Assembly: GCF_000427645.1 (NCBI RefSeq) | Contig: NZ_KE386571.1 | Span: forward strand, 2,289,454-2,353,453 | Reading direction: 5' to 3' | Length of the DNA: 64,000 nt | From: Sphingomonas phyllosphaerae FA2 | Lineage (GTDB): Bacteria; Pseudomonadota; Alphaproteobacteria; Sphingomonadales; Sphingomonadaceae | Part shown: positions 33,602 through 42,177 of the stretch, one piece after another | Numbering within the stretch: position 1 is the first letter of the stretch | How the letters are laid out: each line of letters opens with the position of its first letter | Notes under the pieces: model-generated | Told to the model about the DNA's origin: nothing | The model's input: only the letters and a program-made list of their open reading frames with translations | The model's database searches: none | Program-made: the position numbers and the translations under genes

Positions 33602-34059
33602 GCCGCGCGGCTGACGAGCGCCGGCAGGCGACGCAGTTGCTGCGGCTGCGGCAGGTCCGCCTGCAGGCTGCCGCGCGCGCACTGGCCGAGGCGCGCGCGC
33701 ACGCCGACGCCGCGCAGGAGGCTGCGCACCGCGCCGCCGACGCCGCCGCCACCGCCGCGCAGACGCAGGCCGAGGCGCACGCTGCGCTTGCCGCCGATCC
33801 GGCCGAGGCCGAACGGCGGCTGGCGGTGCTCAACGCGGCGCTGTTTCGCCGTTCGGTCGCCGAACAGGCCCACAGCGACGCCGAAGTGGCCCGCACCACC
33901 GCCGAGGCGCAGGAAAGTGCGCACCGACGCGCCGCGATCATCGCCCGTGCGCGTCACGACCTGCTCGCCGAGCGCACCGCAACGCTCCGCCGACGTGCCC
34001 ATCTGCGCACCGACGAGCGCCAGCAACGCGACCGCGAGGATACCAGGAGGTTCAAATGA
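33598..34059 (+). CDS. sctO: T3SS stalk protein SctO
   Basis: 153 residues, almost entirely one long Ala/Arg/Glu/Gln coiled coil (for example [23 protein letters not shown] heptads), as in FliJ/YscO/HrpD. It sits in the centre of the ATPase hexamer and contacts SctV. Sequence in this family is poorly conserved, so the call depends on the coiled coil, length and position directly after sctN (overlap ATGA) and before sctP. Confidence 0.8.
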   Translation: MSRAADERRQATQLLRLRQVRLQAAARALAEARAHADAAQEAAHRAADAAATAAQTQAEAHAALAADPAEAERRLAVLNAALFRRSVAEQAHSDAEVARTTAEAQESAHRRAAIIARARHDLLAERTATLRRRAHLRTDERQQRDREDTRRFK

Positions 34060-34697
34060 CCAGCGTTTCCGCGACCCGCAGCACCCCGACGCGCGCCGCC
34101 GAGCCGCAACAGCGCCCCGATCAGCAACCGCGCAGCGACGATGTGCGCGCCATGAGCGACGCTTTCGCCCGTGCACGCGCCAAGATGCAGCCGGAAGGTA
34201 CCGCGCCGCGCCCCGCTCCCGCCAAAACCGGCACCGGCAAGGACGCACCACGTCAAAACGCCGGCACCATGACCGGCGAAACCCGCGAACGCGCCGCCGC
34301 TCTGCCCACCGATGACCGCTACGCCATCCACCGCGAGGAGGAACGCGACACCGGCGGCCAGTCGGGCGGTCAATCCTTCGCCGGGCAGCTCGCCGCCCCC
34401 GTCATCGGCGTCCCCACGATGCCCGCCCCCCACGTCGACCCCAGCGCCTTCGCGCAGATGCTCGCCGATCTTTGGACGCGCGAGAACGGCAAGGGCGCAC
34501 GCGAGGTCTCGGTGCGCTTCGGGCGCGACGCCTGGCCGGCGACCGGCGCGCGACTGGTCCGCAACGCCACAGGAACGCTCGACATTTCACTGGAGGTCGC
34601 GAGTGGCTCGCCCGATTACGCCGATCGTCTCCCCGGCCTCGCGCGTCATTTGACCGATGCCGGCATCGGTGTCGGCGCGCTCGCGTTGGCGAGCTGA
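34056..34697 (+). CDS. sctP: T3SS SctP/HpaP-like protein
   Basis: 213 residues. A disordered Pro/Arg/Thr-rich N-terminal part of about 125 residues is followed by a small C-terminal domain of about 80 residues (HVDPSAFAQMLADLWTRENG, then GTLDISLEVASGSPDY, then LPGLARHLTDAGI). The latter resembles the T3S4/FliK C-domain type that reads needle length and switches substrate class through SctU. It overlaps sctO and ends the recognised apparatus operon. Confidence 0.7.
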   Translation: MTSVSATRSTPTRAAEPQQRPDQQPRSDDVRAMSDAFARARAKMQPEGTAPRPAPAKTGTGKDAPRQNAGTMTGETRERAAALPTDDRYAIHREEERDTGGQSGGQSFAGQLAAPVIGVPTMPAPHVDPSAFAQMLADLWTRENGKGAREVSVRFGRDAWPATGARLVRNATGTLDISLEVASGSPDYADRLPGLARHLTDAGIGVGALALAS

Positions 34698-34704
34698 CCA
34701 CCCC

Positions 34705-34740
34705 CGTCACCCCGGACTGGAGCCGGGGTCCCGCTTCTTC
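34705..34740. repeat. Half copy of dispersed palindromic repeat
   Basis: CGTCACCCCGGACTGGAGCC followed by GGGGTCCCGCTTC. It is like one arm of the palindromes at 36719-36800 and 48276-48359. It starts 7 bases after sctP and may help end transcription of the T3SS operon. Confidence 0.6.
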
Positions 34741-34750
34741 TGCGACTAAG

Positions 34751-34762
34751 CGTTTCGATTAG
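34751..34762 (+). promoter_or_regulatory. T3SS-associated element, site D (core only)
   Basis: CGTTTCGATTAG is identical to the first 12 bases of the inverted repeat at 17215-17253. It lies 53 bases before the lipase ATG. Its orientation relative to the gene is opposite to sites A-C, and the outer bases differ, so a chance match is possible. Confidence 0.35.
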
Positions 34763-34815
34763 AGCCACTTGCGCCCGATCACCCTATCCTCGTCCCCACG
34801 ATCAGGGAGGTGAGG

Positions 34816-35736
34816 ATGCAGATCGGCCAGACCAACGCGCTAAGTCCCGCATTACGCGCGACAACGCCGCTCCCGCTCGCGCGCACGACGCTCGGCACGA
34901 TCGCCCCGCTCGCGGGCAGCGCGGCCCGGATGCTCGCCAGCCCCGCCGCGCCCGCGTCGCAGAATCCCGCCGAGCTGCGCGCCCACGCCTTGCTCGCGCA
35001 GGACGTCTACAACGACACCGCCGCGCCACCCGCCGGCTACCGCGTTGCCAGCGAAGCGGAATTGCGCGACCTCAACCTCGATCCCTCCGTCCTGCAAGCC
35101 GGCGATTTCCGCGCGCGCGTCTATGCCGAGGGCAGCGGCGACGATACGCGCTACGTCATCGCGATGCGTGGCACCCGCTTCGAAAGCCTCGCCGACTGGA
35201 CGACCAACGCGCAGCAGGCGTTCGGTGCCGAGTCCGCGCATTATCGCTCCGCGCTGCTGATCGGCGAGCGCATCGGGCGTTCCGAGCTGGCGGATCAGGT
35301 GTCGTTCACCGGCCACTCGCTCGGCGGTGGGCTCGCCTCGGCCGCGGCGATCGCCGGCGGGCGGCCCGCCGATACCTTCAACGCGTCGGGTCTTCACGAC
35401 GCGACGATCGCGCAGGCCGATACGATCCGCGCCACCAACGGCACGACCACACAGGCGTCGGTGCAGGCGTGGTATGTCGACGGCGAGATCCTGTCCGGCA
35501 TCCAGGACGGCGGCGATCGCGTGATAGGCGGCGTGCTGGGCGGCGTCCTGACCGGAGGTCCGGGCGGCGCGGCGGCGGGCGCGGTGCTGTTGGACCTGCC
35601 CGAAGCCTATGGTACGCGGCATGAGATGGAGGCCGTCGCGCCGGAGGGGTTGAATTGGTTCGAACGCAATCTCAGCCCGATGCTGCCGATCGACCGGCAC
35701 AGCATGGATTGGGTATTGTCGAGCCTGCCGCGCTGA
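34816..35736 (+). CDS. Leaderless lipase, candidate T3SS effector
   Basis: 306 residues, an alpha/beta hydrolase of the lipase class 3 kind. The nucleophile elbow is G-H-S-L-G-G-G with Ser168, preceded by YVIAMRGTRFESLADWTTN (oxyanion/strand region). An Asp (YVDGEILSG or nearby) and a late His (DRHSMDWV) could complete the triad. The first 60 residues are rich in Ser, Thr, Ala and Pro without a Sec leader, as in T3SS secretion signals. GGGAGG at 34805-34810 fixes the ATG at 34816. It lies 118 bases after sctP on the same strand. A phospholipase effector is an inference from these points. Confidence 0.65.
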   Translation: MQIGQTNALSPALRATTPLPLARTTLGTIAPLAGSAARMLASPAAPASQNPAELRAHALLAQDVYNDTAAPPAGYRVASEAELRDLNLDPSVLQAGDFRARVYAEGSGDDTRYVIAMRGTRFESLADWTTNAQQAFGAESAHYRSALLIGERIGRSELADQVSFTGHSLGGGLASAAAIAGGRPADTFNASGLHDATIAQADTIRATNGTTTQASVQAWYVDGEILSGIQDGGDRVIGGVLGGVLTGGPGGAAAGAVLLDLPEAYGTRHEMEAVAPEGLNWFERNLSPMLPIDRHSMDWVLSSLPR

Positions 35737-36659
35737 CGCGCTGGCTGACCCTTGCCGCGGCGCTGGCCATCGTGGTGCCGGCGACGGCCTGTTCGCGCCC
35801 CGCCCCCGCGGCGGCGCAGGGATGCAAGGGACGCGGCGCGACGATGAAGTTCGACGAACGACTGATCCTCAAGGCGGTCACCAACGGCCAGTCGGGGCGC
35901 GACATCGCCGCCGCGATCTTCGCGGGTGATGTCGCGAAGGTCCGCGCGTTGGTGCAGACCGATCCCGCCGTGCTCACCACCCACGTCCCGCCCGCGCGCT
36001 ACCCCGACTTCCGGCCGGATGGTCAGGCCGGCGACCTGCTGTCCTTCGCGGTCGCGCGCTGCGACCCGGCGATGCGCGATGCGTTGCTCCAGCTCGGCGC
36101 GAAGCCCGATGGCGCGATCCCCGGCCTGCCGCTCGACACCGCGATCGACGTGCACGATCTGGACGCGATGCGCGCCCTGCTTGCCGCCGGTGCCAGCCCC
36201 GATCCGCAGGGCGAGGATGCGGTCTGGCCGCTACGCACCGCCGCGCGCGTCGCCGATCCCGCCGCGGCGAAGCTGCTGATCGCGCACAAGGCGAAGCTCG
36301 ACCGCACCGACTCTACCGGCAGCAGCCCGTTGCAGGACGCGGTCGATATGGATTCGATGCAGGTCGCCGAAGTGCTGATCGAAGCGGGCGCGAACCCGTG
36401 GGCGGTCGGCGCGGGCGGCGCGCTGCCCGCCTATGGCATCGCGCAACCGCTGAAACTCTCGTCCCCCGATGAGGAAGCCGCACGGCAGCGGCTCGAGGCG
36501 AAACTGCGCGCAAGCGGCGCCCCCTGGCCCCCGCCCGCCCCCGCCGACGTGAAGGCGGCGATCCGCGAACAGCGCTGGCCCCCCGCCGCGCTCGCCAAGG
36601 TCGGTGCGACACCGCCGCCGCCGGTGGTGGTCGCGACGCTGACCAAGACGACGCGCTAG
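35733..36659 (+). CDS. Ankyrin-repeat lipoprotein-like protein, candidate immunity protein
   Basis: About 308 residues. The frame opens before the lipase stop. A CTG at 35733 (CTGA overlap) or a TTG at 35709 would start a lipoprotein-type signal ending V-P-A-T-A-C; the exact start is not certain. At least four ankyrin-like units follow, for example GDLLSFAVARCDPAMRDALL, AIDVHDLDAMRALLAAGASP, LRTAARVADPAAAKLLIAHK and LQDAVDMDSMQVAEVLIEAG. The C-terminus is Pro-rich. Export plus ankyrin repeats, directly coupled to a leaderless lipase, is the layout of lipase-effector/immunity pairs known from T6SS; here this is inference. Confidence 0.6.
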   Translation: MTRWLTLAAALAIVVPATACSRPAPAAAQGCKGRGATMKFDERLILKAVTNGQSGRDIAAAIFAGDVAKVRALVQTDPAVLTTHVPPARYPDFRPDGQAGDLLSFAVARCDPAMRDALLQLGAKPDGAIPGLPLDTAIDVHDLDAMRALLAAGASPDPQGEDAVWPLRTAARVADPAAAKLLIAHKAKLDRTDSTGSSPLQDAVDMDSMQVAEVLIEAGANPWAVGAGGALPAYGIAQPLKLSSPDEEAARQRLEAKLRASGAPWPPPAPADVKAAIREQRWPPAALAKVGATPPPPVVVATLTKTTR

Positions 36660-36718
36660 GAGTGATCGACGTTCGAAACCTGCATGCGGCGGCGATTTGA
36701 GCGGAGCACTCCCTTCAA

Positions 36719-36800
36719 CGTCACCCCGAACTTGATCCGGGGTCCCGCTTGTACCCGCCATAAGGAAGAAGCGGGATCCCGGATCAAGTCCGGGATGACG
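36719..36800. repeat. Dispersed palindromic intergenic repeat
   Basis: Two long arms (36719-36750 and 36769-36800) with near-perfect complementarity: CGTCACCCCGAACTTGATCC pairs with GGATCAAGTCCGGGATGACG, and GGGGTCCCGCTT with AAGCGGGATCCC. It lies between convergent genes and can act as a bidirectional terminator. It is the same family as 34705-34740 and 48276-48359. Confidence 0.8.
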
Positions 36801-36831
36801 GAATGAGGCAAGTGACCGGTGCAGACGCACC

Positions 36832-37206
36832 CTAATCCGCGAACAACCACGCCCGCGCTTCCTCGACATTCTCGAACAATGCGCAGCGTTCGTCGGCGAT
36901 CCGCTTCGTCTGCATACGGTGCAGCGCCCCCGAAAAGACCAGTGCGATCCGCTTGGACGGCGAGTCCGGGCGCACCATCTTCGCGAACTCGGCGGCGACG
37001 GTCTGCGGCACGACGTTCTTGCGCTTCATGTCAATCAACGTGCGCAAGTGACCGTGGCGTGTCCCTTCGGCCACCATCCGCCGCAGCGTCGCCCCGACTT
37101 CGGCGGCGAAGCGCGCGGTGATCTCCGCATCCCAGTCGCCGGTCAGCGTCAGCTTCAGGAATTCTCCCGTCGCGTCCGCTTCGATATGGAAAGTGGGTGG
37201 TGCCAT
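36832..37206 (-). CDS. STAS/SpoIIAA-like small protein
   Basis: 124 residues, leaderless. The beta strand LKLTLTGDWDAEITARFAAE, then VAEGTRHGHLRTLIDMKRKN, and a C-terminal helix RCALFENVEEARAWLFAD follow the SpoIIAA-like/STAS-like pattern used by several alphaproteobacterial cytoplasmic proteins. The function is unknown. The ATG at 37206 has no strong ribosome site. The gene runs convergently to the T3SS side and divergently from the dienelactone hydrolase. Confidence 0.55.
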   Translation of the reverse strand: MAPPTFHIEADATGEFLKLTLTGDWDAEITARFAAEVGATLRRMVAEGTRHGHLRTLIDMKRKNVVPQTVAAEFAKMVRPDSPSKRIALVFSGALHRMQTKRIADERCALFENVEEARAWLFAD

Positions 37207-37269
37207 CCCGCCACGGTTACACGATAGTACTTTCATAATAGTTTCTACAACCAAGAGGATAATTGTCCC

Positions 37270-38013
37270 ATGATCCTGCGCAGCGATGAAACCGTCGATG
37301 TCGATGTGCCGGGAACCGGGGCAATGCGGATGCACCTGTTCCGTCCCGTGGCGGACGGACGCTATCCAGGCGTGCTGCTCTATTCGGAAATCTATCAGGT
37401 CACCGCGCCGATCCGGCGGCTGGCGGCGATGCTGGCGGGCAACGGCTATGTCGTCGCCGTCCCTGAAGTCTATCACGAATATGAGCCCGCGGGCACAATA
37501 CTCTCCTATGACGCGGCCGGTACGGAGCGCGGCAATGCGCTGAAGTTCACCAAGCCCGTCGCAGCCTTCGATGCCGACGCTATCGCCGCGATCGGCGCGC
37601 TGATGGCGCATCCGGCCTGCACGGGCAGGCTGGCGACGTTCGGCGTGTGCCTGGGCGGGCATCTCGCCTGCCGCGCTGCGCTCGACCCGCGCGTGGCGGC
37701 GGCGGCATGCTTCTACCCGACCGACATCCACTCGGGCACGCTCGGCGAAGGCCGCAGCGACGACACGCTCGCACGATTGGCGGAGCTGAAAGCCGAACTG
37801 TTGCTGGTGTGGGGACGACAGGACCCACACGTCCCGCTCGACGGCCGCGCCACGATCCGCGCGCGGCTGGAGGCGGTCGGCGCATCATACGAATGGCACG
37901 AATGGAACGCGCAGCACGCCTTCCTCCGCGACGAAGGCCCGCGCTACGACCCCGCACTGTTCCTGCAGGCGATGCAGCAGACGCTCGCCTTCTTCCGCCG
38001 CACGATCGGCTGA
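37270..38013 (+). CDS. Dienelactone hydrolase family protein
   Basis: 247 residues, an alpha/beta hydrolase of the DLH type. The triad is Cys127 (G-V-C-L-G-G-H), Asp185 (GRQDPHVPL) and His216 (NAQHAF). Cys instead of Ser at the elbow is diagnostic. It hydrolyses dienelactones or related esters, probably in the cytoplasm (no signal peptide). Neighbours give no pathway. A run of AT-rich DNA (37215-37265) with AAGAGGATAA precedes the ATG. Confidence 0.85.
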   Translation: MILRSDETVDVDVPGTGAMRMHLFRPVADGRYPGVLLYSEIYQVTAPIRRLAAMLAGNGYVVAVPEVYHEYEPAGTILSYDAAGTERGNALKFTKPVAAFDADAIAAIGALMAHPACTGRLATFGVCLGGHLACRAALDPRVAAAACFYPTDIHSGTLGEGRSDDTLARLAELKAELLLVWGRQDPHVPLDGRATIRARLEAVGASYEWHEWNAQHAFLRDEGPRYDPALFLQAMQQTLAFFRRTIG

Positions 38014-38019
38014 GCGCCT

Positions 38020-38096
38020 CGTCATTGCGAGCGGAGCGAAGCAATCCAGGGCCGGACCAGGACGCCCTGGATTGCCGCGCTACGCTCGCAATGACG
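38020..38096. repeat. Second type of palindromic intergenic repeat
   Basis: Imperfect inverted repeat: CGTCATTGCGAGCGGAGCGA with ATCCAGGGC on one side and GCCCTGGATTGCCGCGCTAC with GCTCGCAATGACG on the other. It lies between the convergent ends of the dienelactone hydrolase and kduD genes. The family CGTCATTGCGAGCG is widespread between genes of sphingomonads and other bacteria. It likely serves as a bidirectional terminator. Confidence 0.75.
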
Positions 38097-38117
38097 AAGG
38101 GGTTGCGCGGCTTGTCG

Positions 38118-38885
38118 CTACCGCGCCAGCCACCCGCCATCGACCGCCAGCACATGCCCCTGCACATAGGCCGCCGCATCGGAGGCGAGGAAGACGGCCG
38201 CCCCGCCCAGATCCCCCGGCGCGCCCCAGCGCCCCGCCGGTATCCGCTCCAGAATCGCACGGTTGCGTTCCACATCAGCCTGCAACGCCGCGGTATTGCT
38301 GGTCGCGATATAACCCGGCGCGATCGCATTCACCGTCACGCCGTGCTTCGCCCATTCGTTGGCGAGCAGCTTGGTCAGCCCGCCCACCCCGCTTTTCGCC
38401 GCGGTATAGCTCGGCACGCGGATGCCGCCCTGAAAGGTCAGCATTGACGCGATGTTGATGATCCGCCCGCCTCCGGCCGCGATCATGTGCCGCCCCGCCG
38501 CTTGGCTGAGGAAGAACACCGACTTGAGATTGGTGTCGATCACCGCATCCCAGTCTTCCTCGGTGAAGTCGACCGCGTCGGCGCGGCGAATGATCCCGGC
38601 ATTGTTGACGAGAATGTCGAGCCGCCCGAACGCCTCCAGCGTCTCCGCAACCACACGCCCAAGGGGCTCGATCGTGGAGAGATCGGCGTGGATCACCGCC
38701 ACACGCCGTCCCAGATCGCGGATCATCACCGCCGTCTCCTCGGCCGCGGTACGCCCGACGCACGCGACATCTGCCCCCGCCCGCGCCAGCGCAACCGCGA
38801 TCGCCTGTCCGATCCCGGTATTCGCACCGGTGACGATCGCGACGCGCCCGCTCAGGTCAAACGGATGGTTCAGCGCAACTGGCAT
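38118..38885 (-). CDS. kduD: 2-dehydro-3-deoxy-D-gluconate 5-dehydrogenase KduD
   Basis: 255 residues, a short-chain dehydrogenase. It has T-G-A-N-T-G-I-G-Q (NAD binding), N-N-A-G, the catalytic Ser in [10 protein letters not shown] and Tyr/Lys in Y-T-A-A-K-S-G. The phrases [20 protein letters not shown] and [15 protein letters not shown] fit KduD. It reduces 2,5-diketo-3-deoxygluconate to KDG in unsaturated uronate breakdown. The ATG at 38885 overlaps the kduI stop; a TTG three codons upstream (38894) is an alternative. It is last of a leftward operon. Confidence 0.9.
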   Translation of the reverse strand: MPVALNHPFDLSGRVAIVTGANTGIGQAIAVALARAGADVACVGRTAAEETAVMIRDLGRRVAVIHADLSTIEPLGRVVAETLEAFGRLDILVNNAGIIRRADAVDFTEEDWDAVIDTNLKSVFFLSQAAGRHMIAAGGGRIINIASMLTFQGGIRVPSYTAAKSGVGGLTKLLANEWAKHGVTVNAIAPGYIATSNTAALQADVERNRAILERIPAGRWGAPGDLGGAAVFLASDAAAYVQGHVLAVDGGWLAR

Positions 38886-39706
38886 ATGTCGCAAACGTCC
38901 ATGTCGTTATAATCCTGGTTTTCGCCCGCCATCGCCCAGATGAAGGTATAGTTGCTGGTCCCCGCGCCCATGTGCACCGACCACGGCGGACTGATGACCA
39001 CCTCTTCATTATCGACGACGATATGCCGCAGGTCGTCGGGGCGACCCATGTAATGGAAGACGCGATTGTCATCCTCCAGATCGAAATAGAGATAGATCTC
39101 GCTGCGCCGCTCATGAACGTGCGGCGGCATCGTGTTCCACACCGATCCGGGCTTCAACTGCGTCAGCCCCAGGCACAGCGACGCACTGGCGCACAGATGC
39201 GGCAGCACCAACTGATAGATGGTGCGGTCGTTCGACGTCTCCAGACTGCCACGCTGCATCGGATTGGCGTCGGCCAGCGTCACCTTGCGCAGCGGGAACG
39301 GCGCGTGCGCCGGCACGCTGAGCAGATAGAAGCGCGCCCCCTCGCCCGCAAACGTCACCGCCGACGATCCCATCGGCACGTACAGCGCCTCGTAGCGCGC
39401 CACCTCGAATACCTGCCCATCGACCGAGACGCTGCCGGTGCCGCGCCCGATATTCACCACCCCCAGCTCGCGCCGTTCGAGCAATGGATGCCCCGCCGCG
39501 CTTTCCGGTTCGCTGTGCGTCGGCAGCGCCAGCGTCGCCGCACCGGGCACCGCCCCGCCGATGATGAAGCGCTCGCCATGCGAATAGGTCAGCACGATCT
39601 CGCCATCGCGAAACAGCCCGCCGACCAGATAGCGGTCGCGCAGCGCCTGATTGGAGGCGCCCTCCATCATATCGGGATGGGTGGCGTAATAGGTCTTGGC
39701 GTACAC
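38870..39706 (-). CDS. kduI: 5-keto-4-deoxyuronate isomerase KduI
   Basis: 278 residues, full family length. It has the cupin features and family stretches [44 protein letters not shown] and [20 protein letters not shown]; the latter carries the metal-binding His-x-His and Glu. It isomerises 5-keto-4-deoxyuronate released from pectin or other uronate oligosaccharides. It lies 15 bases after the GH105 gene and is coupled to kduD, which takes its product. Confidence 0.96.
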   Translation of the reverse strand: MYAKTYYATHPDMMEGASNQALRDRYLVGGLFRDGEIVLTYSHGERFIIGGAVPGAATLALPTHSEPESAAGHPLLERRELGVVNIGRGTGSVSVDGQVFEVARYEALYVPMGSSAVTFAGEGARFYLLSVPAHAPFPLRKVTLADANPMQRGSLETSNDRTIYQLVLPHLCASASLCLGLTQLKPGSVWNTMPPHVHERRSEIYLYFDLEDDNRVFHYMGRPDDLRHIVVDNEEVVISPPWSVHMGAGTSNYTFIWAMAGENQDYNDMDVCDICQLR

Positions 39707-39721
39707 GGTCGTTGCTCCTGT

Positions 39722-40834
39722 TCAACGGGCGCGGTCGAGCTGCGCGACCTGCGTCGCTGCCAGCAAGAACGCGCCCACGCCGTAATATTGCGTCTCCTGC
39801 GCGGCGACCTTGTCGGGCCGGTCGCTGACCTGCTGCACCCAGCCGAGCCGCCCGTCGGGCTGGATCGACCGCTCCAGCGCCGCCCAGCCCCGCTTTGCTA
39901 TCGGGGAATAATCGGCGCGCGGCAGGATGCCGGCGTTGACGCCCCACGCCATGCCATAGGTGAAGAACGCGGTACCGCTCGATTCCGGCGGCGCGTCCTC
40001 GGGGGCGAGCAGCGATGGCGCCCAATAGCCATCGGGCTTCTGCAACGTTTTCAGCTTTGCCGCCATATTGCGGAACAGCCCTTCCATCCGCACGCGGTCG
40101 GGGCTGGTCTTCGGCAACAACGGGATGATCCGCGCCATCCCCGCGAACACCCAGCCATTGCCGCGTGCCCAGAATTGCTTGCGGCGCTGCGCATCGCGGC
40201 GCTCGAAGAAACGGCTGTCGCGATAGTAGAGCTGTTCGACCGGATCGAGCAGGAAGTCGGTCGTCGCCCAGAATTCCTTCATCGCGAAGTCGCGATACTT
40301 CGGATTGCCGGTTTGGCGGCTGAGTTCGACCAGAGCGGGCGGGGCCATGAACAAGGCGTCGCACCAGCACCAGCGCGTCAGGCACTCGGTCGCGCCATAG
40401 CCCTCGGGCGGCACCGCGAAGGCGAGCGTCGTCACCGCCGGCTTGTCGACAACGCGGTCGAACGTCGTCTTCGCGCTCGCCAGCGCCTGCGGCGGACCGC
40501 CATGCGCGGCGGCCCACAGATAGCTTTGCACGATCGCATGATCGTCCGCGAAATAGGGCTTCTCGCCCGGCCGCCAGCCGTTCGCGCGCCCCATCGCCAT
40601 GATGGCATCCTTGATCCGCGGCGGCGCGCCGGCATCGGCGAGCGCGGTCATCCCGACCCAGAACACCGCCGGTTCCCACGCGCGCATGTCGCCGCTGCGC
40701 GGGTTCACGTCCATGTGCGACAGCTGCCAGTCGGCCAGCTTCACCGCCTGCGCGATCGGCCCCTGTTGCTGTGCCGCCGCGGGCGCGGCGACCGCCATGA
40801 TGCTGGCGGCAAGGGCAAGGTGTCGAAGGATCAT
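39722..40834 (-). CDS. GH88/GH105 unsaturated glycuronyl hydrolase
   Basis: 370 residues with a Sec signal peptide (cleavage after AAAQ, residue 21-22). The (alpha/alpha)6 barrel pattern has catalytic-type residues in CDALFMAPPAL (Asp) and WARGNGWVFAGMARI. Such enzymes split the unsaturated galacturonic or glucuronic acid from lyase products, for example from rhamnogalacturonan I, giving 5-keto-4-deoxyuronate for KduI. The signal peptide indicates periplasmic action. The ATG overlaps the transporter stop. RhiN/YteR is the closest idea. Confidence 0.85.
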   Translation of the reverse strand: MILRHLALAASIMAVAAPAAAQQQGPIAQAVKLADWQLSHMDVNPRSGDMRAWEPAVFWVGMTALADAGAPPRIKDAIMAMGRANGWRPGEKPYFADDHAIVQSYLWAAAHGGPPQALASAKTTFDRVVDKPAVTTLAFAVPPEGYGATECLTRWCWCDALFMAPPALVELSRQTGNPKYRDFAMKEFWATTDFLLDPVEQLYYRDSRFFERRDAQRRKQFWARGNGWVFAGMARIIPLLPKTSPDRVRMEGLFRNMAAKLKTLQKPDGYWAPSLLAPEDAPPESSGTAFFTYGMAWGVNAGILPRADYSPIAKRGWAALERSIQPDGRLGWVQQVSDRPDKVAAQETQYYGVGAFLLAATQVAQLDRAR

Positions 40835-42117
40835 GCGGCACTCTCCATGGACGCGAAACGGGCCGGGGCCAGCCGGGGGCTGATGACGTGCAGCGACAGC
40901 AATGCCAGCAGATAGGCACCCCCCGCCACCGCGAAGATCGGCGCATAGCTGCCCGAGATGCCAAGCACATGACCGACGAACTTGGCGATCAGCATCCCGC
41001 CGATCGCGCCCGCCGTCCCGCCGATTCCCACCACCGATCCGACCGCCGCGCGCGGGAACAGGTCGGACGGCAAGGTCAGCAGATTGGCGGAAAACGCCTG
41101 ATGCGCGGCGGTCGCCAGCCCGATCAGCGCGACCGCGATCCACAGGCTGTCGACGTACTGGACGGTCACGATCGGCAGCACCGCGATCGCGCAGCCCAGC
41201 ATCGTCGCCTTGCGCGCCGCATTCGCCGACCAGCCGCGCCGGAGCAATCGCGACGAGGTCCAGCCGCCCAGCACGCTCCCCGCATCCGACAGCAGATAGA
41301 TCGCCACCAGCGGCGGCCCGAATGACTTGAGATCCAGCCCGTAGCGCTTGCCGAGGAAATCGGGCAGCCAAAACAGGAACATCCACCAGATCGGATCGGT
41401 CAGGAACTTCGGCACCGCATAGGCCCAGGTCTCGCGATACGCGAACAGCCGCAGCCACGGCACGCGCTGCACCGCCGGCGCGGGATCGCTGCGGATGAGC
41501 GCCAGTTCGCTGGCCGTGACGCGTGGGTGCTCCTCGGGCCGGCGATAGATCGCGACCCAAGCGATCAACCACAGCACGCTGAACGCACCGGTCGCGATGA
41601 ACGCCATCCGCCAGCCATAGGCGATCGTGATCGCGGGCACGAGCAACGGCGTCGCGATCGCCCCGACATTCGCCCCGGCATTGAACAGCCCGACCGCGAA
41701 CGCGCGTTCGCGCTGCGGAAACCATTCGGTCACCGCCTTCAGCCCGGAGGGGAAATTGCCCGCCTCGCCCAGCCCGAGCGCAAACCGTGCCGCGCCGAAT
41801 TGCGCGACGCTGCTCACCAGCCCGTGCGCGACATGCGCCAGCGTCCAGAAGGAAAAGGCCAGCGCATAGCCGAGCCGCGCCCCGAACCGGTCGATCAACC
41901 GCCCCATCATCAGGAAGCCGACGGCATAGGCGGCCTGAAACCAGAAGACGATGTCGGCATATTGCGCTTCGCTCCACCCCAGATCCTTCTGGAGCACCGG
42001 CTTGAGCACGCCGATCATCTGCCGATCGATATAGTTGATCGCGGTCGCCGCGAACAACAACGCGCAAATCGTCCAGCGATAGCGCCCGGTCGGCGGCGCG
42101 GCGGCAATGTCCGGCAT
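40831..42117 (-). CDS. MFS hexuronate transporter (ExuT-like)
   Basis: 428 residues with 12 membrane segments. It has the anion:cation symporter signature: NYIDRQMIGVLKPVLQKDLG near residue 28, GLGEAGNFPSGLKAVTEWFP near 135 and AFAVGLFNAGANVGAIATP. These match ExuT-type galacturonate/glucuronate transporters. Placed between the TonB receptor gene and the GH105 gene in the same direction, it brings released uronates into the cytoplasm. The gap of 60 bases to the TonB receptor gene suggests one transcript. Confidence 0.88.
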   Translation of the reverse strand: MPDIAAAPPTGRYRWTICALLFAATAINYIDRQMIGVLKPVLQKDLGWSEAQYADIVFWFQAAYAVGFLMMGRLIDRFGARLGYALAFSFWTLAHVAHGLVSSVAQFGAARFALGLGEAGNFPSGLKAVTEWFPQRERAFAVGLFNAGANVGAIATPLLVPAITIAYGWRMAFIATGAFSVLWLIAWVAIYRRPEEHPRVTASELALIRSDPAPAVQRVPWLRLFAYRETWAYAVPKFLTDPIWWMFLFWLPDFLGKRYGLDLKSFGPPLVAIYLLSDAGSVLGGWTSSRLLRRGWSANAARKATMLGCAIAVLPIVTVQYVDSLWIAVALIGLATAAHQAFSANLLTLPSDLFPRAAVGSVVGIGGTAGAIGGMLIAKFVGHVLGISGSYAPIFAVAGGAYLLALLSLHVISPRLAPARFASMESAA

Positions 42118-42177
42118 GTCGAGCGCTCCGGAAAGAAAGAGCGCGCGACACCGCCGCGCGCCCAGGTGGGGGACGTC

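Noticed and set aside
18999..34697. Flagellar gene cluster
   Set aside because: FliO-, FlhA- and FliI-like genes are present, but so are a secretin, SctD, an inner-rod protein and a YscJ-type lipoprotein. No flagellin, hook, rod or FliF gene is visible.
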